DNA from: Clostridia bacterium
GTDB lineage: Bacteria > Bacillota > Clostridia > UMGS1883
Assembly: GCA_017441965.1 (NCBI GenBank)
Contig: JAFSBF010000213.1
Coordinates: 1-7,721 of the forward strand
Direction: 5' to 3'
Length of the DNA: 7,721 bases
Within the stretch, counting starts at the first letter, position 1. Each line of letters starts with the position of its first letter. Position numbers and translations under genes: made by a program. This document shows, piece after piece, positions 1 to 6,449 of the stretch. Under the pieces are notes generated by a model that was given only the letters and a program-made list of their open reading frames with translations, was not told where the DNA came from and ran no database searches.

Positions 1-635
1 CCGTTTTTCACCATATCAATAAGGGCAGCGTTCATTTTCTCCGCACCAAGCGACCCGCCAAACATTAAAACAATCGGCTTTTCATCAAAATTACAGCTTG
101 CACGAAGAACATCCTTATCATGCGTAGTGAAAAGGTCAGGTCTTAACGGATTTCCCGTAAGCACCATTTTCTTTGCCTTCATCATATTGCGTGTTTCGTC
201 AAAGCTGATTGCCGTTATATCCGCTTTTTGTGAAAGCATTTTTATCGCAAGTCCGGGGAAAACATTCTGCTCGTGAATAAGTGTCGGGATTTTAAGTGAT
301 GCGGCAGAGCTTACCACAGGTGCACACACGTATCCTCCCGTACCGATTACAACGTCAGGCTTAAACTCCTTTATAATACGTCGTGATTCCCGTATGCTCT
401 TTATGTAGTTTATAAAAACCTTTATATTTTCTGCGCTGAGACTTCTTCTAAGTCCCATAACCTCTATAAACTTAATATCATATCCGCACTTGGGGACAAG
501 CTTTTTTTCAAGACCGTGCTGTGTTCCCACAAAGAGAAACTCGCTATCCTTTTCTTTTTCCCTGATATAATTTGCTATTGCGATAGCAGGATTTATATGC
601 CCTGCCGTACCGCCGCCCGTGAGTAGTACACGCAT
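1..635 (-). CDS. murG: MurG, lipid II-forming GlcNAc transferase (partial, C-terminus beyond left edge)
   Basis: Undecaprenyl-diphospho-muramoylpentapeptide beta-N-acetylglucosaminyltransferase. It transfers GlcNAc from UDP-GlcNAc to lipid I on the inner face of the membrane, giving lipid II. Translating from the ATG at 635-633 gives 211 open codons to the window edge, against a usual length of about 355-370 residues, so the whole N-terminal Rossmann domain and the start of the UDP-GlcNAc-binding C-terminal domain are visible. Seen motifs: glycine-rich loop GGGTAGHINPA at residues 7-17, GTGGY at 98-102, HEQN at 121-124, TGNPLR at 160-165 and GGSLGA at 193-198. The second G-loop glycine of the common GGTGGH form is alanine here, which I believe is common in Clostridia. 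The start lies 16 bases after the ftsW stop, with an AGGGG at 646-650 as the probable ribosome binding site (10-base spacing). Identity is very secure; the 3' end is not visible. Confidence 0.96.
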   Translation of the reverse strand, partial: MRVLLTGGGTAGHINPAIAIANYIREKEKDSEFLFVGTQHGLEKKLVPKCGYDIKFIEVMGLRRSLSAENIKVFINYIKSIRESRRIIKEFKPDVVIGTGGYVCAPVVSSAASLKIPTLIHEQNVFPGLAIKMLSQKADITAISFDETRNMMKAKKMVLTGNPLRPDLFTTHDKDVLRASCNFDEKPIVLMFGGSLGAEKMNAALIDMVKN

Positions 636-651
636 ATCTTCTCTGCCCCTT

Positions 652-1773
652 TTACAATTTTTTGACCGAGCTTGTTCTGGAAATATTAAGCAGTATTCCA
701 ACGCCCGAAAGCATTACTATCATCGATGTTCCGCCTGCACTGAAAAACGGCAGCTGCATTCCCGTGGAGGGAAGTATTGACAGAACAACACCGATATTTA
801 TAAGCATCTGTATACCAATTATTGATGTTATTCCAAAAGCCATATATGTACCGAAACGATCCTTTGCATTAAGCGCAATACACATTCCTCTCCATACGAA
901 AAGAACGAAAAGCCCTATTACTAAAAGTCCGCCTATAAACCCAAGTTCCTCGCATACAACGGCATATATGTAGTCGTTATGTGCCTCGGGCAAATATCTG
1001 TATTTCTGTCTTGACTGACCAAGACCAAGACCAAAAAGTCCGCCCGAGCCAACTGCATACAGCGACTGAATTATCTGCCAGCCTATACCCCTCTCATATG
1101 CAAACGGGTCAATAAGTGCACGGAAACGGTCGAGTCTGTAGCTTGCTGAAAATGCAATTCCTATAAAGCCCAGTACGCCAAGACCTCCCAGTGCATAAAG
1201 ATATTTCATCGGAAGTCCTGCCGCAACCATCATCATTACACTTATAACTGCAAGAACAACTGCTGCAGAAAGATGACTCTGAAGCACGCATGCCGCACCG
1301 AAAAGTGCCAGTATCATTGCGGATATCCCAAGATTTTTCATATCGTCGGTAAGGTCAGATGTCCTTTTATCAGAAAATCGTGATGCATAGTATATTACAA
1401 GAGCAAACTTTGCAACCTCAGAGGGCTGAAAGCTTATCGGGCCGAGGGAAATCTGCCTTGTCGCACCGTGTGATGCAAAGCCTATAACAGGAACTATGTA
1501 CATAAGAAATAGCGTTCCCGTAACAATAAGCTTTGACAGCTTTTTATATATATGATAATCGTAATTTGACGTAAGAAACATTAAAAAGCAGCCTATTGCA
1601 CTCAGGGACCCCTGCTTCAAAATAATTGAATATACGTTTCCTTCCTCCAGTGCTTTGGGCGAGCTTGCTGAAAAGAGCATAATAAGACCAAACAAAAGAA
1701 GAAATACTATTATCATCAACATTACAAAGTCAACCTGTCCTGACCTTATGTTTCTTTTGCCTGTGTCTTTCAT
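652..1773 (-). CDS. ftsW: FtsW/SpoVE-type SEDS peptidoglycan glycosyltransferase
   Basis: A 373-residue polytopic membrane protein of the SEDS family (FtsW, RodA, SpoVE), which polymerises lipid II into glycan strands together with a class B PBP. The first membrane segment is about residues 15-36, and about ten segments can be seen in all. Family signatures: FQPSEVAKFALVIYY from 115, the extracellular-loop motif PEAHNDYIYA from 262 with the likely catalytic aspartate at 267, and LPSTGMQLPFFSAGG from 334. Two positions look unusual: the common G-A-R-R-W-I stretch reads GATRQI (103-108), and the usual tyrosine of FxSYGG is alanine (346). The ATG at 1773 follows GGAGG (1781-1785) with 7-base spacing, and that site sits directly behind the mraY stop, which suggests coupled translation. 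Position beside mraY and murG fits division FtsW or sporulation SpoVE; sequence alone does not separate the two. Stop is TAA. Confidence 0.93.
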   Translation of the reverse strand: MKDTGKRNIRSGQVDFVMLMIIVFLLLFGLIMLFSASSPKALEEGNVYSIILKQGSLSAIGCFLMFLTSNYDYHIYKKLSKLIVTGTLFLMYIVPVIGFASHGATRQISLGPISFQPSEVAKFALVIYYASRFSDKRTSDLTDDMKNLGISAMILALFGAACVLQSHLSAAVVLAVISVMMMVAAGLPMKYLYALGGLGVLGFIGIAFSASYRLDRFRALIDPFAYERGIGWQIIQSLYAVGSGGLFGLGLGQSRQKYRYLPEAHNDYIYAVVCEELGFIGGLLVIGLFVLFVWRGMCIALNAKDRFGTYMAFGITSIIGIQMLINIGVVLSILPSTGMQLPFFSAGGTSMIVMLSGVGILLNISRTSSVKKL

Positions 1774-1785
1774 TTTTGCCCCTCC

Positions 1786-2727
1786 TTATAATGCTAAATA
1801 GCTCACGCTGCAAAGCAGTGCCGTTATAATACAAAATACCGTTACTACCTTTGTTTCCTTCCATCCGCACATCTCAAAATGATGGTGTACGGGTGCCATT
1901 TTAAATACACGTTTTTTAGTTTTCTTATAATAGCTTACCTGAATAATTACACTGAGCGCCTCAAACAGGAAAACAAATGCGCTGATTATAATAAAAAGCT
2001 CCAATCCTGCGCTTACCGCAACTGCGGCAATAATTCCGCCTATGAAAAGGCTTCCCGTATCTCCCATAAATACCTTTGCAGGGTATGCATTATAGATAAG
2101 AAATCCTAAAAGTCCGCCTGCGAGTGCACCTGATATGAGCGAGGCCTCCTGATTTACACAAAGCGTAGCGCACGCAACTGCAAAAAACAGTGCTACAATT
2201 GAGCCTACACCCGATGCAAGGCCGTCAAGTCCGTCTGTAAGATTTGCGCTGTTTGTTGTTGCAAGAAGCACAAACATTACAAAGGGAATATATAAAAATC
2301 CCATATCAAAATTTATATCCGTAAAAGGAATTCTTGTCTGCGACTTATCAAGCACAGCGTATACAAATACGGCATAAAGCACACTGACAACAGTCTGTGC
2401 CAGAAACTTCTGCGAAGCTGTAAGTCCCTGATTTTGCTTTTTTACAACCTTTGCGTAATCATCAATAAAGCCTATAAGACCAAACAATGCTCCGCACAGT
2501 AAAACTGAGCCACCCTCGCTGCTGCGCACAAAAAACACAGAAGCAAGAACACACGAAAGAATAAAGCCTATTCCCCCCATTGTCGGTGTACCCTGTTTCT
2601 TTTCGTGCCATGAGGGACCGTCTTCTAAAATTGTCTGACCGAATTTAAGCCTTCTTAAAAACGGAATGAGAAGCGGCTCACAAAGAGCGGCAATTATGAA
2701 GCTTATTATACACGCTTTTATCCACAT
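1786..2727 (-). CDS. mraY: MraY, phospho-MurNAc-pentapeptide transferase
   Basis: Integral membrane enzyme that transfers phospho-MurNAc-pentapeptide from its UDP carrier to undecaprenyl phosphate, making lipid I. The 313-residue length is in the normal range for Gram-positive MraY. Seen motifs: GTPTMGG at 46-52, the aspartate pair IDDY at 88-91 in the cytoplasmic active site, NLTDGLDGLASG from 162, GDTGS at 222-226 holding the third essential aspartate (223), and PVHHHFE at 279-285, the histidine-rich loop. Hydrophobic segments run through the whole protein. The start ATG at 2727-2725 lies 9 bases after the murE stop. The only Shine-Dalgarno candidate, AAAGG inside the last murE codons (about 2740-2744), is 12 bases away, so translation probably depends on ribosomes ending murE. 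An ATG overlapping the murE stop (2737-2735) is out of frame. Stop is TAA. Confidence 0.97.
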   Translation of the reverse strand: MWIKACIISFIIAALCEPLLIPFLRRLKFGQTILEDGPSWHEKKQGTPTMGGIGFILSCVLASVFFVRSSEGGSVLLCGALFGLIGFIDDYAKVVKKQNQGLTASQKFLAQTVVSVLYAVFVYAVLDKSQTRIPFTDINFDMGFLYIPFVMFVLLATTNSANLTDGLDGLASGVGSIVALFFAVACATLCVNQEASLISGALAGGLLGFLIYNAYPAKVFMGDTGSLFIGGIIAAVAVSAGLELFIIISAFVFLFEALSVIIQVSYYKKTKKRVFKMAPVHHHFEMCGWKETKVVTVFCIITALLCSVSYLAL

Positions 2728-2736
2728 CGTTTATCA

Positions 2737-4167
2737 TTACCTTTCAGCAAGTATTTCCTTTACGACTACACGTTCATCAAAATCGTGCTTGATATGCTCA
2801 ATTTCCTGATACGTTTCGTGTCCTTTTCCTGCAAGGATAATTATATCGTCTTCCTCTGCAATTTCCATTGCTTTCCTGATTGCTTCTTTTCTGTTTTCTA
2901 TAACAATGTGGTTATCCTTTTTCATACCTTTAAGGATATCCTTTATAATATCCATAGGCACTTCACATCTTGGATTATCACTCGTTACAACTGCTATATC
3001 AGAAAGATTTTCTGCAATTTCACCCATTTTCGGTCTTTTTGTTGCATCACGGTTTCCACCGCAGCCAAACACTGTTATAACACGTTTTTTTGCAAAGGCA
3101 CGCACTGCCGAAATAATATTTATAAGTCCGTCGGGAGTATGTGCATAGTCAATAATTAATGTATAGGGGGTATTTGTATGCAAAACCTCTATTCTTCCCT
3201 TAACAGGCTTTGCCAGTACAAGACCCTTTTCAATATCTGTATCGCTGATGCCGATATTTTTGCACACACATATAGCGGCTAAAGCATTATATACGGAAAA
3301 TTTACCGGGGATACCCAGACGCATTTCGTGTATTCCCTCTTTGTCGAAAAGGTCAAATATTACTCCACGCTCACTCATTTTAAGGTTTTGCGCCCTTACA
3401 TCGGAGGGCTTTTCGTACGAATACGTGAGTACATTTTCCCCTGCATTTTCTATCATAACATTTGCATACTCGTCATCAGCATTTATTGCCGCAGAGCGAC
3501 ACATCTTAAAAAGCTTTGCCTTGGCAAGTGCGTAGTTTTCCATTGTTTTATGAAAATCAAGGTGGTCCTGTGTAATATTCGTTATTACTGCCGTTTCAAA
3601 CTCAACACCGTAAACTCTGTCAAGCTCTAAAGAATGGCTTGAAACCTCCATCACGACATATTCGCCGCCTCTTTTTTCCATTTTTGAAAAGATTTCAAAT
3701 AGGTCAAGCGACTCGGGCGTTGTTCTGCTGCTCTCGGTTACTTCATCGCCTATAATTATCTGATTTGTTCCTATAAGGTCACAGCGAAGTCCTTTAAGCA
3801 TCAATATCTGACGCACAAGATATGTCGTAGTCGTTTTCCCGTTTGTGCCCGTAATACCGATTATTTTAAGCTTTCTTTCAGGGTGTCCGTAAAACGCAGC
3901 GCCAACCATTGCCAGTGCTTTTCTTGAATTATCAGTTTTTATATATGTGCAACCGCAGGAAATTTCCTCTTCTCCGATAACTGCCACTGCACCGTTTTTA
4001 ATTGCACTTTCTATATATTTATGGCCGTCTACCTGAAATCCCTTTACCGCAACAAAGAGATATCCCTGCTTTACCTCACGTGAATCATAGGCAATTCCGC
4101 TTATTTCAATTTCGGTATCACCAATAATTTTTTTATTTATGTCTGAAATCAGATTACTTAATTTCAT
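2737..4167 (-). CDS. murE: MurE, UDP-MurNAc-tripeptide synthetase, predicted meso-DAP type
   Basis: Cytoplasmic ATP-dependent Mur ligase that adds the third amino acid to UDP-MurNAc-L-Ala-D-Glu. The 476-residue protein has all three domains. The N-terminal UDP-binding domain shows DSR at 28-30. The central ATPase domain shows P-loop GTNGKTTTT at 107-115, EVSSHSLE from 174, TQDHLDFH at 199-206 and a probable carbamylated lysine at 216. The C-terminal ligase domain shows DYAHTPDG at 340-347, FGCGGNRDATKRP from 367 and KGHE at 448-451. DNPR at 397-400 is the signature of enzymes that use meso-diaminopimelate; lysine-adding enzymes carry other residues there. This predicts a DAP-type wall. The ATG at 4167 is preceded by GGAGG at 4174-4178 (6-base spacing), 12 bases after the PBP stop. 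Stop is TAA. Confidence 0.97.
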   Translation of the reverse strand: MKLSNLISDINKKIIGDTEIEISGIAYDSREVKQGYLFVAVKGFQVDGHKYIESAIKNGAVAVIGEEEISCGCTYIKTDNSRKALAMVGAAFYGHPERKLKIIGITGTNGKTTTTYLVRQILMLKGLRCDLIGTNQIIIGDEVTESSRTTPESLDLFEIFSKMEKRGGEYVVMEVSSHSLELDRVYGVEFETAVITNITQDHLDFHKTMENYALAKAKLFKMCRSAAINADDEYANVMIENAGENVLTYSYEKPSDVRAQNLKMSERGVIFDLFDKEGIHEMRLGIPGKFSVYNALAAICVCKNIGISDTDIEKGLVLAKPVKGRIEVLHTNTPYTLIIDYAHTPDGLINIISAVRAFAKKRVITVFGCGGNRDATKRPKMGEIAENLSDIAVVTSDNPRCEVPMDIIKDILKGMKKDNHIVIENRKEAIRKAMEIAEEDDIIILAGKGHETYQEIEHIKHDFDERVVVKEILAER

Positions 4168-4179
4168 TTTCTACCTCCG

Positions 4180-5991
4180 TCAATCCGCTTCACGCTGTAC
4201 AAATTTTACATATATGGCGGTGCCTTCAGCAACCTCACTTTTTGCCTCCGGACTTTGCGTCACTGCAATATAATCAGCAGGCAATGCCCCTGATGCCCCG
4301 GGCACATCAAGCTTCATCACAAGCTTTGCCCCCTCTATCGCACTGCGGGCGTTTTCATATGTCATACCCGTAACATCGGGAACAATTGATGTTCCGCGCC
4401 TTGGCTCCTCCTGCGTATAAGCAAGGACAACGGAGCCCTTGTGAAGTCTGGTGCCCGACTCGGGTATCTGATTTGTAATTTTTCCGCCGTTTCCTTTGAT
4501 TTTTATTATAAGGCCTACATTCTGAAGCTTCTGCGTTGCCTCTTCCACAGTATTTCCCACAACAGACGGAACAGATACGGAAATAGTCTGCGCTGTTTCC
4601 TCTGTGTACTGCGGTTCATATCCAAGATAGGGCAATACGTCCTGAACTATCTTTCCTACTGCCGGTGCGGCAATCGCACCGCCGCCCGTTGCCCCCGCAT
4701 TCGGTTCATCAAGAAGCAGAAGGCACACTATCTGCGGATTGTCAGCAGGTGCAAAGCCCACGAAGGATGCTATATATTTTCCGCTGTTTCTGGGAAGCTT
4801 TTCACTCGTACCCGTTTTTCCGCCTATTCGAAAACCGTTTATATACGCACCGCTGCCCGTACCCTCGGAAACAACCTGCTCAAGAATAGTTCTCATAGCA
4901 CTGCTCGTTTCCTCTGAAACGATATTACGTACCGTTTCAGGCTCAAAGCTCTGCGTTATCTTTCCATCGGGGTCTGTGTACGCCTTGATAATTCTCGGCT
5001 TCATTAAATTACCGCCGTTTATTACTGCCGATACTGCACTAATCATCTGCAGCGGTGTTACAGTAAACGTCTGACCGAATGACGATGTAGCCAAATCCAC
5101 AACACCGAGAGTATCGTGGAACGCACCCGCCGATTCACCAGGGATTGTAAATCCCGTTTTTTCCGTAAGTCCAAACGCAGTAAAGTATTTTCTAAATGCC
5201 GTTGCACCAAGTCTTGAGCCAAGCTCCATAAACACAGGATTACACGAATTCATAACGCCCTGTGCAAAGCTTTCTTCGCCGTGACCCGTTCTTTTCCAGC
5301 AGTGTATATCACGGTTTGCAACATGGCGCACACCCGTGCACGTAAACACATCAGAAACCTTTGCCACACCTTCCTCAAGCGCAGATGCCGCAACAATGGT
5401 TTTAAATGTAGAGCCGGGCTCATATGAGTCTATAACGGCTTTATTACGCCACATTTTTGTCACTGCAGCGCTGTATGCCTTCTCGTATTCCTCTCCTTCA
5501 AGCTCAAGAGCGTCAAGCTGCTCCAAAAGAAGCTGGTCGGTTATAACACGAGGCTCATTAAGGTCATATGTGGGCACTACCGCCATGGCAAGAATTTCCC
5601 CCGTATGCGGGTTCATAACGATTGCCGCACCGCCGTTACCAAGCAAATTTTCCTCATATGCCTGCTGAAGGTGCTTCTCGGTATAACGCTGTATGGTTTC
5701 ATCGATTGTCAGCACAACACCCTTACCGTCCTGTGCCTCAATATAATTTTCATATTTAAACGGCATGTCGTTATTTGCAACATCCTTTGCCGCAATAATA
5801 CGTCCGTCAACACCGCTCAGTTCTTCATTAAGTACGTTTTCAAGCCCCTCAAGTCCCTGATTGTCACTTCCCGTAAAGCCGATTACCTGTGCCGCAAGTG
5901 AGCCGTAGGGATAATAACGCTTTGCGTCCTCTTCAAAATGTATTCCCGTAAGGTTTTCCTGACGAAGACGGTCTGCCTTACTTTTTTCCAC
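4180..5991 (-). CDS. 3' ORF of the broken PBP: transpeptidase and PASTA domains without membrane anchor
   Basis: Longest open piece of the PBP gene, 603 codons from a GTG at 5991-5989 to TGA. It keeps the end of the dimerisation/pedestal region, the complete transpeptidase domain (catalytic serine 194 in STFK, SCN 249-251, KTG 392-394) and two PASTA repeats (about 471-528 and 533-600), which are thought to bind muropeptides or stabilise the protein. It has no signal peptide or membrane segment, so a product starting here would stay in the cytoplasm and could not reach its substrate. The GTG has no convincing Shine-Dalgarno sequence and lies two codons after the amber, so it is probably only the first in-frame start-like codon, not a used start. 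The domain itself shows no missing catalytic residue. Stop is 12 bases before murE. Confidence 0.8.
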   Translation of the reverse strand: MEKSKADRLRQENLTGIHFEEDAKRYYPYGSLAAQVIGFTGSDNQGLEGLENVLNEELSGVDGRIIAAKDVANNDMPFKYENYIEAQDGKGVVLTIDETIQRYTEKHLQQAYEENLLGNGGAAIVMNPHTGEILAMAVVPTYDLNEPRVITDQLLLEQLDALELEGEEYEKAYSAAVTKMWRNKAVIDSYEPGSTFKTIVAASALEEGVAKVSDVFTCTGVRHVANRDIHCWKRTGHGEESFAQGVMNSCNPVFMELGSRLGATAFRKYFTAFGLTEKTGFTIPGESAGAFHDTLGVVDLATSSFGQTFTVTPLQMISAVSAVINGGNLMKPRIIKAYTDPDGKITQSFEPETVRNIVSEETSSAMRTILEQVVSEGTGSGAYINGFRIGGKTGTSEKLPRNSGKYIASFVGFAPADNPQIVCLLLLDEPNAGATGGGAIAAPAVGKIVQDVLPYLGYEPQYTEETAQTISVSVPSVVGNTVEEATQKLQNVGLIIKIKGNGGKITNQIPESGTRLHKGSVVLAYTQEEPRRGTSIVPDVTGMTYENARSAIEGAKLVMKLDVPGASGALPADYIAVTQSPEAKSEVAEGTAIYVKFVQREAD

Positions 5992-5994
5992 CTG

Positions 5995-5997
5995 CTA
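5995..5997 (-). other. In-frame amber stop (TAG) inside the PBP gene
   Basis: In the frame that encodes the rest of the protein, the codons read AGC TAG CAG GTG, so VVIS is followed by a stop and then QVEKSKADRL. In relatives this position usually holds a lysine or arginine in a run like V-I-x-(K/R)-x-V-E-K, as far as I recall; AAG to TAG is a single change. It lies 37 codons downstream of the frameshift. Confidence 0.85.
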
Positions 5998-6086
5998 GCT
6001 TATTACAACAGACAGTCTGTCAGTGCGTGCAATTTTTTCACGTACATCATCCTCACGCACAGCGAGGATTTTTACAAGTGCCGCAG

Positions 6087-6371
6087 TTACTGCATCGGCA
6101 TTTTCACCTTTGCTATTTCCTGCGGATTGATAGTTACCCTTTCGGCAGTGGCACTTTGAGCAAGCACCTTCATATTACGGTCATAGATAGAGCCACGCTT
6201 TGCAGTAATTACACTGTCACGTGTCTGTTGCTCTGCCGCCTGCTTTTTATACTCGCCGCCCCTTATAAACTGTATCCAGAAAAGGCGGAGTACAAGTACC
6301 ATTACACCCACAAGGAACAGTGCCATCATTGCCTTTATTCTCTTTTTTACACCCACTCGTTTTTTCGGCAC
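6087..6371 (-). CDS. 5' ORF of the broken PBP: membrane anchor and start of pedestal
   Basis: Ninety-four codons from GTG 6371-6369 to TAA 6089-6087. The GTG start is well supported by AGGAGG eight bases upstream. Residues 1-12 are strongly basic and cytoplasmic, about 13-34 form a single membrane anchor, and RGSIYDRN (59-66) plus the stretch up to IAK (86-88) is the normal beginning of a class B PBP N-terminal domain. After residue 88 the frame is wrong: the last six residues (VKMPMQ) do not belong to the family, and the correct continuation (GENADAVTAAL...) is in the frame one base back. Translated alone it would be a small membrane peptide with no enzymatic domain. Confidence 0.8.
   Translation of the reverse strand: MPKKRVGVKKRIKAMMALFLVGVMVLVLRLFWIQFIRGGEYKKQAAEQQTRDSVITAKRGSIYDRNMKVLAQSATAERVTINPQEIAKVKMPMQ
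6108..6110 (-). other. Frameshift point in the PBP gene (one base missing)
   Basis: The frame encoding INPQEIAK ends here, and the correct continuation GENADAVTAALVKIL starts one base earlier. The minus-strand local sequence is GCAAAGGTGAA; one extra A or G would restore GCA AAR GGT GAA. The lesion sits in a short A/G run, a place where both real slippage and base-calling errors occur. Confidence 0.85.
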
Positions 6372-6379
6372 TGTATTCT

Positions 6380-6385
6380 CCTCCT
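6380..6385 (-). promoter_or_regulatory. Strong ribosome binding site of the PBP gene, fixes the GTG start
   Basis: Minus-strand AGGAGG, part of AAAGGAGGAG, lies eight bases before the GTG at 6371-6369. No ATG in this frame fits better, and the basic segment plus membrane anchor follow at once, so GTG is taken as the true start. A strong intact site is notable for a gene whose reading frame is broken. Confidence 0.8.
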
Positions 6386-6393
6386 TTAATATG

Positions 6394-6440
6394 AAAACAC
6401 AAAAAGGGATATGGCTGTTTTTTATCCGCCACTTCCCTTT
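6394..6440 (-). terminator. Hairpin with U-rich tail between ftsL and the PBP gene (possible attenuator or weak terminator)
   Basis: On the minus strand an AAAGGGA arm (6440-6434) pairs perfectly with UCCCUUU (6409-6403). After a 2-by-2 internal loop, UGGC pairs with GCCA, closing a 12-base loop. The 3' arm runs on into UUUUUGUGUUUU. This has the outline of an intrinsic terminator, but only part of the stem is GC and the U run is broken by GUG, so partial termination, RNA processing or mRNA stabilisation are equally possible. It lies within the operon, upstream of five genes of which several are essential, so full termination is unlikely unless there is another promoter. Confidence 0.4.
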
Positions 6441-6443
6441 AGT

Positions 6444-6449
6444 ATTATA
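6444..6449 (-). promoter_or_regulatory. Possible -10 box (TATAAT) just after the ftsL stop
   Basis: A perfect minus-strand TATAAT starts one base after the ftsL TAA. The sequence 16-18 bases further upstream (TTATAT/GTTATA) is a poor match to TTGACA and there is no TG extension, so this may be chance in an AT-rich end. If used, transcription would start in or near the 5' arm of the hairpin at 6403-6440. Confidence 0.2.

Larger units (their letters stand above)
4180..6371 (-). pseudogene. spoVD: SpoVD/FtsI-type class B PBP with two PASTA domains, broken by a frameshift and an amber codon
   Basis: This is the whole disrupted gene. Restoring one base near 6108-6110 and reading the TAG at 5995-5997 as an amino acid gives a continuous protein of 730 residues. 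It would have a membrane anchor at about 13-34, the pedestal motif RGSIYDRN at 59-66, the transpeptidase motifs STFK (321-324), SCN (376-378) and KTG (519-521), and two C-terminal PASTA domains at about 598-655 and 660-727. That length and layout match intact class B PBPs such as Bacillus PBP2B; Bacillus SpoVD is shorter, with one PASTA. The protein would crosslink septal or spore-cortex peptidoglycan as partner of the SEDS protein downstream. IHCWKRTGHG before the SxN motif resembles clostridial SpoVD. As written, no single ORF joins anchor and catalytic domain. True decay and sequence error cannot be told apart here. The spoVD name is tentative; ftsI or pbpB are alternatives. Confidence 0.85.

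Noticed and set aside
1109..1291. A 60-codon minus-strand ORF inside ftsW
   Set aside because: It is an alternative frame of a clearly conserved SEDS gene, rich in Ser and Cys, with no sign of being translated.
2735..2737. ATG overlapping the murE stop as an alternative mraY start
   Set aside because: It is out of frame with mraY; the in-frame ATG at 2727 gives the normal MraY N-terminus.
4441..4917. A 158-codon plus-strand ORF antisense to the PBP transpeptidase domain
   Set aside because: The opposite strand is clearly conserved coding sequence, the plus-strand product matches no family I know, and no ribosome binding site or operon context supports it. The same applies to the other plus-strand ORFs.
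5989..5991. GTG at the start of the 3' PBP ORF as a genuine reinitiation start giving a split enzyme
   Set aside because: No Shine-Dalgarno sequence at useful spacing, and the product would lack any export or membrane signal although its domain acts outside the membrane.
6011..6021. Short palindrome GACAGTCTGTC between the two PBP lesions
   Set aside because: Only five base pairs with a single-base loop and inside restored coding sequence; I take it as chance, not as an insertion scar or regulatory site.
6247..6432. A 61-codon minus-strand ORF starting in the ftsL-PBP gap and overlapping the PBP start in another frame
   Set aside because: It has no strong ribosome binding site of its own, runs through the hairpin and then over the PBP anchor region, and its product looks random and low in complexity.
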